A stretch of DNA of 64,000 nucleotides. Source: Deinandra increscens subsp. villosa. Its lineage: Eukaryota; Streptophyta; Magnoliopsida; Asterales; Asteraceae. Position 1 is the stretch's first letter, and each line of letters starts with the position of its first letter. Location: contig JBCNJP010000017.1 of assembly GCA_039602395.1 (NCBI GenBank), forward strand, positions 87,494,182-87,558,181, given 5' to 3'. The translations under genes and the position numbers were made by a program. This document shows, piece after piece, positions 43,156-54,951 of the stretch. The notes below the pieces were generated by a model, which had not been told where the DNA came from, did no database searches, and saw only the letters and a list, made by a program, of their open reading frames with translations.

Positions 43156-44099
43156 TCAAATCATAAAATTTGGCCCACATAAGTGGTTTCCGGTCAACAT
43201 GGGTGTTTTCGATCAACAATTTGAGTTTTCGGATGATCACATGGAGTTTTCGGTCTGAACAACGAGTATTCGGAGCAACCCGAACCAAGAATATTGGACG
43301 GAGGCGAAAACTCGTGCGAGTCGAAAACAACGTCCAAAAACTCTCGTCCGGAAACTCCCGATCGAAAACCCCGTTCGAAAACACCCGTTCGAAAACACCG
43401 TCCTGAAACACCCGTCCGAAAACCCTCGTCCGGAATTTCCGTCTTCTATGCTTGAGCAACTCTTAATCACCAGGGTTTTCCAATGGCATTCTTGACCCTT
43501 TTAGCACCCACAAACACTAAAACAACGAATTCCGAACATAAATATACACTTTAAACCCTCTTACCCTTCCTTTGCCATGGAGAATCGAAGCTTTTTGAGC
43601 TTAACAATGGCGGAAAAGAAATTTAAGTGATTCTCTGTTGACGAAGACACCGTGAGGATGATACCGCAGATGAAAACAGAATACGATGGTGAGATGAGGG
43701 GGATGGTCAGAGGCGGTTAAAGTGGCGGCACGTGGCGGTGTGCGATGGTGGCTGTAGGTAGTTGGTGATGATGTTGGTTGTGGTTAGAGGGAGGTGACGA
43801 GAGGGAGAGATGGAGGAAGGATGAGTGGGGACAAAAAAAGGTTTTTAAACCCTTGACCAGGTCAACACCCTAATTTTCCAATTAACCCCCTTCATTTCTT
43901 GCAATTAATAAAAAATGACCCAACTAACACACAAAGTTAACATAGTTAACTTCCCCTAAGAAAAGAACTTCTTCTCTTAACCTTTTTGGACCGAGACTGA
44001 CTGAGAGATTGACATAAAAACAATAATTAACCAGATAAAACCATGAATAATCAACAAAAAACGAAACAAAATTGAATTCACTAAAATAAAAAAAATATC
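43156..44099 (-). other. Region 5' to the envelope-like ORF with TTTTCG repeats
   Basis: 43190-43460 (minus) is an irregular repeat of GTTTTCGGACGG, GTTTTCGAACGGG and GTTTTCGATCGGG words. A pyrimidine run and ACTGTGCAG, a good 3' splice-site candidate, sit near 43085 just before the ORF. 43600-43900 reads like a CT-rich leader on the minus strand. Confidence 0.5.
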
Positions 44100-45200
44100 T
44101 TTAAGAACATTAGGGATCAAACCGTCTTAAGAACTAAGGAACCCTTTTTAGCTACCATTACTCTAACATGTCCAGTTGATTGCCGGTATTTTGATCCTCT
44201 TTAAACCCATATCCCTCGTTTTCAGGCTGTTTGTCACTTATTTATCTTTAGCTACATTAGTTATGAACATAAGTCAGTCACGCACAAATCCTAGGTAATT
44301 GAAACGTGTAGTGTATCAAGCTTGATCATTCCCTACCACATATTTTCACATTCCCGTATCCAGAGTTTTGAATCTTTTCTCGAGACTTGGTTGAGAAGAG
44401 AAAGAACAGATCATAAGAGATAGGGATAATATACAAAGACTTGTACGATTTCAACTCAGAGGCATTTTTCAGTCAGGTGGTAACCTTTCATCAAACACAT
44501 AAGCCTAGTCACAAAGTCAGGGCTAAAGGGTTTTGGACGCTAGAGGCCTCTTTTATTGTGCACATTGGCATCTTTTGAGGTGTAAATTATATACAGTGAT
44601 CTGCAAGCACGTTAGTACAGACTGACCAGGTCTTTGCTCACACAAAACAGAGGAAAGTCTGAATAACACATTAGTACAGTCTACACCAGGTCATTGATCA
44701 CGCAAAGCAGAGGTGAGACTGACTAACAGCTTTGACATCCCCATGTCTTTGCTCACACAAAACAGAGGGAACGTCGACTTTTTGAGATTTTTTTGATTCA
44801 ACACTCTGGAGTCCGGCGTGTGTATCGGGAACAATTTCGCAGTCAAATAGAACATGCACTTAACCTAAGTGTGTGTGTTTCCCGTCAAATGTCATACTTT
44901 ATCTTTAAGTGTTGTGACACATACCTTTGTTTTTGGGACTGAGCCTACCGAGCATATCAATTTAGAGCCTGTCTTTCACTTCGGCCTTAGACGTGTCAGT
45001 CACCTGAAGACAAAATTATTTTATTTCCCTATAAAATTTAAAAGCACCAACAGACCTCTCGAGAGGATTTTATTCTTCCCTGCTTTTAGAATTTTATCAA
45101 AAGACGAAACACATTTTTTATTATTTGATTATTTTTTATTTTATTTTATTTATTTATTTATTTTTAAGTAAAACAAACAAAAGAGTAAAATAAAAGTTAA
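44100..45200 (-). repeat. TE-5 3' non-coding block, homologous to TE-3 12540-13400
   Basis: Inverted alignment with TE-3 is clear over many words (CGATACACACG, AACACTTAAAGATAA, GTAGGGAAT, AGACGGTTTGATC). It contains three tandem units near 44615-44780 built on CTCTGTTTTGTGTGAGCAAAG. No ORF is present. Confidence 0.8.
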
Positions 45201-46720
45201 GAAACTAAAACCAGTCAGTCTAGTCCTCAAATGTTATCATTTTCAACCCTTGGACACACATCTCAAACTTCCCACAATCTAGCGGTTTAGTAAACAGATC
45301 ATAAACATTTTCATCGGAAGTTTCCTACTCAAAATGGATTAGCTTCCTATCAAAACAGTCAAGAATAAAGTGTACCTTTATGTCGTTATGTTTAGTCTTA
45401 GAATGCTATACCGGATTCTTCACAATTTGAATAGCAGCAGAGTTTTCACAATAGATCGGTGTGTCCACAAAAGTCAGGCCGTAGTCTACCAGCTGGTGTT
45501 GAATCCATAGAACTTGAGAACAGCATGCAGATGCTGCTCAGCGTCAGCTGTGGATTGTGAGACGGTGTGATGTTTCTTGCATTGCCAGGAGATCGGCCTA
45601 TCTCCTAGATATTGACAGCCAATAGATGTAGACCTCCTTTCAAGTTTACAACCTTCATAATCACTGTCAGAAGAAGCAAACAGATTAAAGTCTGAATCTT
45701 TTGGATACCAAAGACCAAGCTGAGGCTTGGCCTTCAGATATCGAAAGATTCGTTTGACAACAAGAAAGTGAGACATTTTAGGTTGAGATTGATAACGAGC
45801 ACATGTATGAACAACAAACATGATGTTGGGTCGACTGGCAGTCAAGTACATCAATGAGCCAATCAATGAGCGATACATGTGCTCAGTTACAAGTTCACCA
45901 TCAGGATCTGGAGCTAACAGTGGACGTGAAATCATATGAGTGGCCATAGGCTTGCAATCTGACATTTTGAACTTTTCCAGGATTTCATCAACATATTTCG
46001 CTTGATGAATAAGAATGCCATCAGCATCCTGCTTGACTTGAATGGCAAGAAAAAACTGCATATCGCCCATATCGCTCATTTCAAACTTTTGCTTCATAAC
46101 ATCTCCAAACTCTTTACATAAATCTTCATTTGTAGACCCAAAAATGATATCGTCTACATACACTTGCACCATTATGATATCCTCATCAACTACTTTTCGG
46201 AACAATGTCTGATCCACCACCCCACGTGTATACCCATGCTGCAACAGATGATCTGTCAAGGTGATGTACCATGAACGGGGGGCCTGATGTAGGCCATAAA
46301 GTGCTTTATCTAAACGATAGACATGATCTGGGTATTCTTCATCAATGAACCTAGGAGGTTGAGACACGTAAACCTCCTCATCCACCTCAGCATACAAAAA
46401 TGTTGTCTTCACATCCAATTGGTATACTGTGAAGTTCATGTAAGTTGCATAGGCCAGAAAAATTCAAATTGCCTCCAACCGAGCAACAGGGGCATACACC
46501 CCATCATAATTAATCCCTTCAATCTACTTGTATCCTTGCATAATTAATCGTGCCTTGTTTCGTACAATAACTCCACTATCATCCTTCTTGTTCGTGTAAA
46601 GCCATCGTGTTGAGATGATCCTTTGATCCATAGGTTTTTCAACTAACTCCCATACCTTCAATCTGGTGAACTGGTTCAGTTCTTCATGCATTGCCACAAC
46701 CCAACTGGGGGTCCTTTAGT
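45201..46720 (-). pseudogene. TE-5 RT and RNase H
   Basis: It carries copia RT motifs: YQLDVKTTFLYAEVDEEVYV, KALYGLHQAPRSWY and QVYVDDIIFGSTN with the YVDD catalytic pair (near 46150), then LIGSLMYLTASRPNI and the RNase H region with STADAE. A small deletion after STADAE at about 45537 shifts the frame, and the rest of RNase H (VLWIQHQLVDYGL) follows in another frame. The region 46440-46720 is the N-terminal RT part in broken frames. Confidence 0.88.
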
Positions 46721-48480
46721 GTCATATCAACATTTGGCGGTTCAATTTGAGAAATAAAGCAGGCAAACATGCATTGATTGATAGCCCCATACTTGCTTCA
46801 AGTTTGAACTCCAGCATCAAGTGGACCAATAATATTTTCAAAAGGACGAACCTTATGCACTCTGGATTCTTGAAAAGTGGGAACAAATGTTTTAGAGTCC
46901 AGATTAGTAATGTTATCAGAAGTAGATGGTGCATCATGAGATTCTTCCACTGAATCCACCTCAGATGGAGATGGACCATTATTATCATTAAATTCAACCA
47001 CAGGATCAGACTCGGGAGATGATACTGACTGCGGATCTGGAACTCGCACAAGGGGAGTCTTCGAAATCACTTGATTTCTTGAGGTAGTATCAACTTCAAT
47101 ATCAAATAATGCTTCTGCAATCACAGGATTTAGACGAAAGGTATAAAGAACTGATTATAATCAAATACCTGGGCAGGACCAACTCCACCGTCAGTAGGAT
47201 TGTCTTCAAGCCATTCCACATTAGTAGATTCTACAACCTTCTTAGTTGTCTTATTAAAGACCCGATAAGCTGAGCTGGCTGAATAACCTACAAAATAACA
47301 CTCATCAACTTTAGCAAAAAATTTGGAAATATCATCATGAATCAACATAGTAAATGGACACCCAAAAGCTCGAAGTTGTCCATTTTTTGGTTTTTCTTTG
47401 AATAAAATCGCATAGGGCGTCTTTTGAAAACGCTTATTGATCAGCACCCTATTTTGAACATAGCAAGCTGTATTTATTGGCTCTGCCTAGAACATCGTAG
47501 GAAACTTTGAATCGCATAACATCGTACGCGCAACTTCAATTAACGTCCTATTTCGACGCTCAGCAACTCCATTTTGTTGCAGAGTATACGGTGCACTAAA
47601 TTGATGTTCAATTCCTTTTGCAGCGCAAAATGCATCAATTGTACCATTTTTAAATTCCGTTCCGTTATCACTTCTGATGGATTTCACCTTCAAGTTGATC
47701 TTGTTTTCAATCGCGTTGATCAAAGCCTTCAACACCTCTACAGTTTCATTTTTCGTATGCAAAAAGAGCACCAAAGTATCAGTAATGACAAGACAAAAAA
47801 GCACAACGATTTAAACTAAACATATTCATTGGACCAAAAAGGTCCATATGAAGAAGTTGGAGCACAGCCGAGATGGAATTGAAAAGCATTGGTTTATGCG
47901 GCCTTTTGTGTTGCTTACCCTTAACACATGCCATACATTTTTCTCTCATTGTGAAGTCTTTAATTAGCATATCTCTAACATGTTCACCTTTCGTAAGACG
48001 ATTGCGATGCTTCACATTAGTATGACCAAGGCGTCGATGCCAAAGCTGAGCATGATTTTCAGCAGTTCTGGAAAGCAGGCATGCCACTTCGGTAGTAAGT
48101 GGCTTGTTCATGTTTAACTCATAGGAATTGCCATATCTGGGAGTGCACATTAGCACCCAGTCATCAGGAATGGAGTATCCAGGCTTCAAAGTTAAACATT
48201 CTTTATTGTTGAACAACACATGATAGTCTCTATCACAAATTTGAGATACACTCAATAAACTGTGATTTAGTTGCTCCACATAGTTGACATCATTGAAACT
48301 GAGACATCCATTTCTCACGGTACCGTTCTTGCTGATGTGACCTCCAACACCTCTTGCAAAGGAAGCATATCCTCCATCGAATTCTTGAACTCTCTGGAGC
48401 ATAGACATGTCCCCTGTCATATGCCTGGAACAACCATTGTCAACGTACCAAAGGTTGTTAACAGTCCTCCTTGGTTATTC
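46721..48480 (-). pseudogene. TE-5 protease and integrase
   Basis: The protease remnant near 48440 reads YVDNGCSRHMTGDM. The family motif is DSG, so the Ser beside the catalytic Asp is now Asn. GAG-pre-integrase and the HHCC finger follow (LWHRRLGHTN with two His; CMACVKG with two Cys). The integrase core has HMDLFGPM, RSDNGTEF and QNGVAERRNRTLIE. The C-terminal integrase part includes FGCPFTMLIH and GYSASSAYRVFN. An acidic linker (47124-46800) leads to RT. Frame breaks lie near 47790, 47480 and 47130. Confidence 0.88.
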
Positions 48481-48841
48481 CTGCTTTAAAAAAGAGATTA
48501 ATTAGAGATTGGTACCCAGGCCATAACGGGTCTGGGTTTCTTCAAGAATGTGCTACATGAATCAGTGTTTGGTTTTTCTTGGACATGCTTGGGTTTGTAG
48601 ACTTTCTGCACAGTCCTGGTGGGATTCATTGGTTTAGGCCCGTTTTAAGGAACAAGTGGTGCATTCGACTTAGATGTTGCAACAAAAATGTTATTATTTT
48701 GATTAAAACGTTTGTTGTAAACACCTTGTTGTTTATAATTTGGATTTACCACCTTTGGAACATTCCAATGATCATTTTGACCCACCCACCCCCTTTTGAA
48801 AAACCTTTTGTAAATTTGAATTGTTTTAAGTTGGGTGACTT

Positions 48842-49937
48842 TTATTGAGGCATTTTTATTGGGTGACTTTTGTTGATTGACTTCTGTTGAGGGGGTCTCA
48901 TCATCACAGTTGGTTTTGGTGACATTTGAACAACATAAATATGTGCCTGTAGATTTGGACTTTTGGTCTGCTGCTGTTTCTTAGGATAGTAAGGCTGGTA
49001 TGGTCTATTCAAACAATTCCGGGCAACATGATCAGGTTTGTCATAGTTGTGACATGATTGTTTCATTGGATAAGCGGGAGGCTAGGAAAATTGTAACCCA
49101 ATGGATTGCCATTTTGATTTAGCAGCATGCTTGTGAATCCAATATGTTTTGCCTTCAGGACGGGTGGACAAAACATACTCCCGCTTTATTGGCACATGTT
49201 GATCATAAGCATTGGTAACATCATGATAGGGAACGAAGTCTTGGGGTTTAGACCCCCTTTTCTTTTTTTACATTCACAACAACATCATAATTACCAAACA
49301 CAAACATTCCAGGGGTTGGGGAACCAGCAACCCGCGGTCCCTTCCCCTTTTCACATATTTAACACAATTATCAGTTTCACCCACTGAAATCACACCAAAA
49401 GAAGTTTGTTCACCAAAAACATAAGACCCGAAATTTTTTGTCATAGCCTTTGAAACATCCAAGGCAAACTTAGTAAATTCAACACACTCAGTTTTAGACT
49501 CATTCAAAACACTAGAATTATGACTCTTATTGTAAGCAATGCATTCACTGTCCTGCTGTGAAATATCCTCAATGATTACTTTATTTGCACATGGAACTAC
49601 CTTATCAGTATGAGCAGGAGGAGCAGAATTTTTTTGTAGGACATGTGGCAAGTTTACTTTCAATTGACATGCTTTCATTTTTACCATACGTAGCTTTATT
49701 AATAGCAACCAATTTTTCTTTCTGCTCAGAAGTAAGAGGTAGAGAGATCATTTCACACATTAAAAGGGGGGGGGGGGGGCAGAGTGAGTGGATGTTTCAA
49801 CATTAGCTTCAGAATAAAGTCCTAATCCAGATTTAGCTTTCACATGTTTAATTCGTTCATTAGAGTTATACAAATGTTGATTGGCTTCCATCATCTTTGA
49901 GTGAATTGACTATATGACTCACAAAGACGCTCTAGTC
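48842..49937 (-). pseudogene. TE-5 gag, C-terminal fragment
   Basis: Starting at the TE-6 junction, the minus strand reads a coiled-coil end (MMEANQHLYNSNERIKHVK) that aligns with TE-3 gag (KMMDSHHALFKSEERLEQVK). A G/C homopolymer near 49766-49778 then shifts the frame. Further down, the zinc knuckle reads CHNYDKPDHVARNC with a Tyr where the second Cys belongs, and RPYQPYYP follows as in TE-3. The N-terminal gag part is absent here because TE-6 inserted upstream. Confidence 0.8.
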
Positions 49938-49995
49938 TAGATATAATACACGAGACACAACGTAGCATAGGTATATGCTCTAACAAACTCCCCCT
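49938..49995 (-). repeat. TE-6 3' LTR stub and polypurine tract
   Basis: The minus strand has AAGGGGGAGTT and then TGTTAGAGCATATACC from 49984. Only about 45 bp follow before TE-5 gag code begins, so the LTR is truncated or very short. The partner LTR would be right of the window. Confidence 0.6.
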
Positions 49996-51678
49996 TAACG
50001 TGTAGTGTATCTAGCTATTTATCTATCCAACTAAACTTCAGTCTTCAATCTTTAGCATCACTGCATCCGATCTTCAACTTGAAATCTTGTCAGAAATAGA
50101 GCTTGCATGTCTGGATCAATCTTGAACAATCTTTGAACTTCAAGATCCACTTGTGAAAGATATTTCATACTCCCCCTTTCACCATGCTTAAGTCTTGTCA
50201 CACGATAACAATGCAATTTCAGAAGACAGAAATGCGGCTTTCATTTTCTTTTGAAAATTAATTTAATCTTGGCGCAAAACTTCTCTTCGAGAATCCAATA
50301 TATAGTTTTGAAATTTTGATTTCATATCTTGTATCAATCGGTCGAAAACAAATAAGAAACAAAATCTTTTTAGCTTTTTGAAGCTTTATATCAAAGCACA
50401 CCTAAAATCTTTTTAATTCTTCTAAATTTATGCTAAAACACAACTAAAATCTTTTTGGAATTTTCAGATATGAAACATAAATGCAATACAGAAATGAAAT
50501 ACTGAATCACACACTATTTTTGTCTTTTGCGAGAAAGATCACAACTTGGGATCATATTGGTCATGACATGCTGAACTACACTTTAATTTCAATTACTTCA
50601 ACACACACGTCATGTCGATTGCTAGTATAATTTGTCCATCTTAAACTCAGGCACAATCATACTCATAACATCTGGATATATTATTGTATTGATTTAGATT
50701 GCTTTGACCAGTGTACCCCTCACTATCAGACATACTCAGATATGTATTTGCTTATCACACTTTGTGATTTCATTTGTGATTTAATCCCATAATGATTGTA
50801 TTTATGATACAGCCAACTGTGTTCCATGCAAAAAGAAATCAGAACGTTAAATCGTCTACCTTAAGGTCGATCTTTCGATACGCAGATAAGGCCTCGGATT
50901 TAACAAAATAAGAAAATAAAACAAGTTGAAATTGTATAACCCAACAACAATCAGGTCGGTACTCCCGTACACGCAGAGAAAGTCCGATTAGTTATACGAA
51001 ACACCAAAGAAAATAAGCAGAACGTCAAACAAACAACAATCAGGTCGGTCTTGTGGACACGTAGAGAAAGTACGATCGTTTGACAAAATAAAGAAAATCA
51101 AACAAGTTTAAATCTTTGCAAAAGGAACACATGTATACACACTGACTTCTCATTTTTCTTTTTCCACATATCTTTTTCTTGATATCTTGAGATACTCATC
51201 AAGATGTTGTCCACTTGGTCAAGCATTTGTATTTAATATGTTTATCACATCTGAATACTTTCTGATTTAATGCCGAGCCTACCAAGCACATCGAGCAAAT
51301 GATCTTATGGCTTTTTTATCTATTATATCCATGAGTCAGACACGTAAGCCAATGTACCATTATTTCCCAAATATGTCGGATACAATTTCTCATTTTTCAA
51401 TGTTTTTGTATTTTCTGTTTTTCAATGTTTTAGAATTTTTCTATTTTCTCCCCCTCAAAATGAAAACTCTATTTTTGAATTTTCACTTTAACAAAACACA
51501 AAGACACTATTTTTGCTTATTCAAATTTTATCCCCCTAAACTACAAACGAAATGCATTAAAGAAAGAAAATTGACCAATCGATACTGATACATTTCAGGT
51601 TTTGGCTTTCAGAAAAAAGAAAGCTTTCAATTTTTGTAAGATGAACATTCAATTTAAGTTACGCAGGAGACTCCACTA
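49996..51678 (-). other. TE-6 3' non-coding region with three tandem units
   Basis: Units near 50848, 50941 and 51027 share AATCAGGTCGGT, ACACGCAGAGAAAG and similar words, spaced about 90 bp. They resemble, more distantly, the repeats in TE-3 and TE-5, and the word GCCGAGCCTACCAAGCACAT near 51270 matches TE-5 near 44940. No ORF is recognised. Confidence 0.7.
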
Positions 51679-52629
51679 TCAGTAACTGCTTAAAGCTTTA
51701 AACTTTACAATCACCAACAGGTCTTCTTGAAGAAACCTGCACACTGGATTTAAAGAATTAGTACTCAAATGACCCGAAGCACACAACTTCTGGTCGACCA
51801 GTGTCTTCCACAAAATCAGTTGCAGCTTTGGTGACCACTTTAGGTCGCCACTGCATTTTTGCCTTCTCAATTTTAACCGAGTCATCATCCCGTGATGAAC
51901 CACCAACACTTGAGTCATATTTAAAAAATGGTTTCGGTTTAGATTTTGACTTGGAAGGTGTAGCTCAGTAAAAATCCTGCCTGATTCATCAATCAATGTG
52001 GCAGATTTGTTTGAAAATGAACTTTTTACAGTTTCAGAATAATCCCGTGCCATGTGTCCCTTTCGGCGACATTGATAGCACAAACGATAGGATTGTTGAG
52101 ATTGAGATTTGTTCTGAACTGTAGGACATCTATCAACGAACTCAGAACAATCAGGCATATCATCAAAAATTTGAAATCGGTTAGAATGTACGCATTTCGA
52201 TGTAGGACTTTGAGGTGTGGAATTAGATCAAGATGATGAAGAATCTTTAACCTTTTGAGCATCCCGAGAAGAACTTTCAGACGAAGCCTTCTTCTGAATC
52301 TTTCCTCCAAATCCTTTTTCCATTGTAAACATGAACACTTGAGCCAAATGATAGATTTGTTCCAAGCTCGTGTCTTTCTTTTCTTTTGGAGCTTTCTTGG
52401 GCATATTCTTCTTATTCTGCTTCTCAGATTTTTGATTCTTGTATCCCAACCCAGAACGTTTGGAACCAGATTTGGACGATTCAGCTTGAGAACCAGAAAC
52501 ACCATCATTAAGCATTTGAGAAAATACAGCTTTGATATCCTTCAACTTGTTGGCTTCAACCAACTTAGCAGTAGTTTGTGCTTCACTCAACAAACCCTCA
52601 TCTTTCTCAATCACCTTATCAGCAGAAAT
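51679..52629 (-). pseudogene. TE-6 gag C-terminal part
   Basis: The minus strand encodes a Lys-rich linker (IYHLAQVFMFTMEKGFGGKI). After a shift near 52230 comes a second zinc knuckle CYQCRRKGHMARDY near 52080-52040, whose last Cys is a Tyr (codon at 52039-52041, one G-to-A change). It ends near 51679 without entering pol. It joins 57794 in frame across TE-7. Confidence 0.8.
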
Positions 52630-53251
52630 TGTTAGGACCGATTTTCACATCGAGAATCTCGATCTTGAGTAAGAACTGGTTCGGATTCGAAAACTCAAAA
52701 CAAATGAAGAAGATGATGATGATGAATCATAGATAATCAACATAAGAAGAAAGATGATGAACAAATCGAATGATTTCATTAATCGAATGATTACAATCAA
52801 GAAATCATGAAGAACACTCTCTCTCTAGAATCCATGACTCACTCTCTCTCTAGAATGGAAATCTCACACTCTACAAGAAATTCATCATCTCCACATTCGG
52901 AGACTCTTTCTTGTAATGGGCACCCTCACTATATATATAGTGAGGGTGACTAACAACAGAAAAACATAACATAACTGAAAATTACAAGAAAGGCAAATAA
53001 CATAAATATTAATTAAATCAAAGTTGATTTAATTAATCCGAAGCTTGACTCGCTCGAACCGATCTTCCGTTGACTTTTACGTTGACCGTTGACCCGAACG
53101 GTTGACTTTTCCGGAAAACGGTCTTCGGTCCAAACTGCAAGCCTCGAGCTTTACAACACGTGTCTCTGAATCAATTCACATGGATTCTTCAGTCGAATGC
53201 TTCGGTAAACAGATTTGATGGCGTCAGTCACATAGATTTTAAGTTCCAACA
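52630..53251 (-). repeat. TE-7 3' LTR (622 bp)
   Basis: It contains the 28 bp perfect palindrome CACCCTCACTATAT/ATATAGTGAGGGTG at 52921-52948 with a TATA core, and five TTGAC words at 53045, 53070, 53082, 53089 and 53102. It is nearly identical to both TE-8 LTRs. Confidence 0.93.
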
Positions 53252-54951
53252 ATTCCCCCTTGACTGATGCTTTCAAATTTGTTCAACTGCTAAAGAATCG
53301 CTCTGTCGTACATCTTCAATGAGAAACTGATAAACCGGAGACAATCTGTCGTAGAGATTCCCCCTCTGAATAAGCTTCTTCTGTTCTCGTTGCTCCAGTC
53401 GAGATCCAAGTGCTCCCCTCACTCGGTTCACACGGTCGGGTACAATACTGAGAAAATGCTGAACATCGGAGTCAAAACCGCAACAAACTGAATCAGATAA
53501 ACCAATCAAACACTGAAAATGCTCTAACTCCGAATAATCGACCCGATATCCAAATCCATAATAATTCCTCTTATTTCTCTAAATCTCTCCAAAAACATCA
53601 AGTCGGAAGCGTAAAAATCTGATGCGAAGAGTCGAACTGTCGCGATCGGTTGCCTAGAGAAACCAGATAAACAATCTTGAAATCGGACAATCTTGCGAAA
53701 AACCGGAAGCCGGATGCTAACAGTTGTGAATAATCCGCGTGACTAGGTTGGATGCGAAAATGAAAATAAATGTCAAATCTGTGAAAATTTGAGATCCCGA
53801 GCGAAAATAATCATAACCGGAGTCTTCGTAGTTTTGGGCGAAGAAAAATGAGCTCGAAAATAAATTCCGTGAAGATTTCTGAGAAATACTGGCGAAAACG
53901 GCTCAATCGAAAAAATTCCGTCAATTTTCGTCAAGTAATGGCTTTCCGAGAGATTTAACGGATAAATTCCAATAATTAACTGAGATTCCAGTTAATCCAG
54001 TTAGTTGACATCCGCGCTGCATCTACTAAAAATAAACTGTGAGATATAACGAGAAAGCTGAGTAATTAACCAGATAATAAAGCTAACCCGTCAATGATCG
54101 ATAGCAAACGTTGCGCGCGACACCAATAAACGAGAACCCCAATAAAATGGAATAAATCCATGACCAATAGATTTTCCACAATTTCGTCGCGGCGTTATCT
54201 CGTTCGTCTCATAAAATACTGATAGAGAAAACCCCGCGTTTGAAGAAAATTCTGAAAAATAAATCCATTAGTCTAAAAAAATCTCAAAGAAGCACAATCC
54301 TTGTGCATTAAAGTGGACCAATCAGATTAAGCTTTCTCCATATAATCTACGGTTGAGATATAAAGGATCCAAGGGATAAAAGTGCTGATCCGCGTGAAGA
54401 ATAAATAACCAATCAGGTGGCGCCATTAAATAGCCTCCAACGGTTCATTTGGCAGCAAGGGACCCACAACAATTCTCAACCAATGAATTAGAGACAGCCA
54501 CCTACAATCAACGGATATCTCACATGGTGGGACCCAGCGCAGCAATCAACATTAACATTAAAAAAAAAAGAATGCGAAAATTACGGGTTTCAAACGAATC
54601 TCTCCTAGACACTGGTCCCACGCACCATCTCATGAACCAATAGAAAATGGACAACAAAAAAGGGAATATCAGTTGACTCTGTGAAACGACAAAGAGAGGA
54701 GAGAGATGAATTCCCTCCATCCAATCGAGTGCCGCCATGTCATCAGGTGTCATCCCTACCTTCGAAACCCTAATCCGGTCGGGAGAGTTCACCGGAAATA
54801 CGGGATGTCGCCGGAAAAACGTATATTACCCGTATCTCAGCGAATACTCGACGAAAACCTTTGAATTTTATATCTCTGAACTCGTGGCGTCGAGCTCTAC
54901 AACCCTGGACGAACAAAATTCACCGAAACGAACTCGAACAAAAACCCAGCA

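Larger units (their letters stand above)
40239..49937 (-). mobile_element. TE-5: SIRE-like Ty1/copia element with envelope-like ORF (5' part displaced)
   Basis: On the minus strand the order is gag fragment, protease, integrase, RT, RNase H, long non-coding region, envelope-like ORF, purine tract and 3' LTR. Integrase before RT is the Ty1/copia order. The gag fragment and the non-coding region align with TE-3, so both belong to one family. The gag is cut at about 49937 by TE-6, and the rest should lie right of the window. Many frameshifts and changed key residues show that it is dead. Confidence 0.82.

Noticed and set aside
43136..43459. A basic Arg/Phe-rich 107-codon protein on the minus strand
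   Set aside because: It is a translation of the irregular GTTTTCGGACGG repeat and is open in more than one frame, so it is not evidence of a gene.
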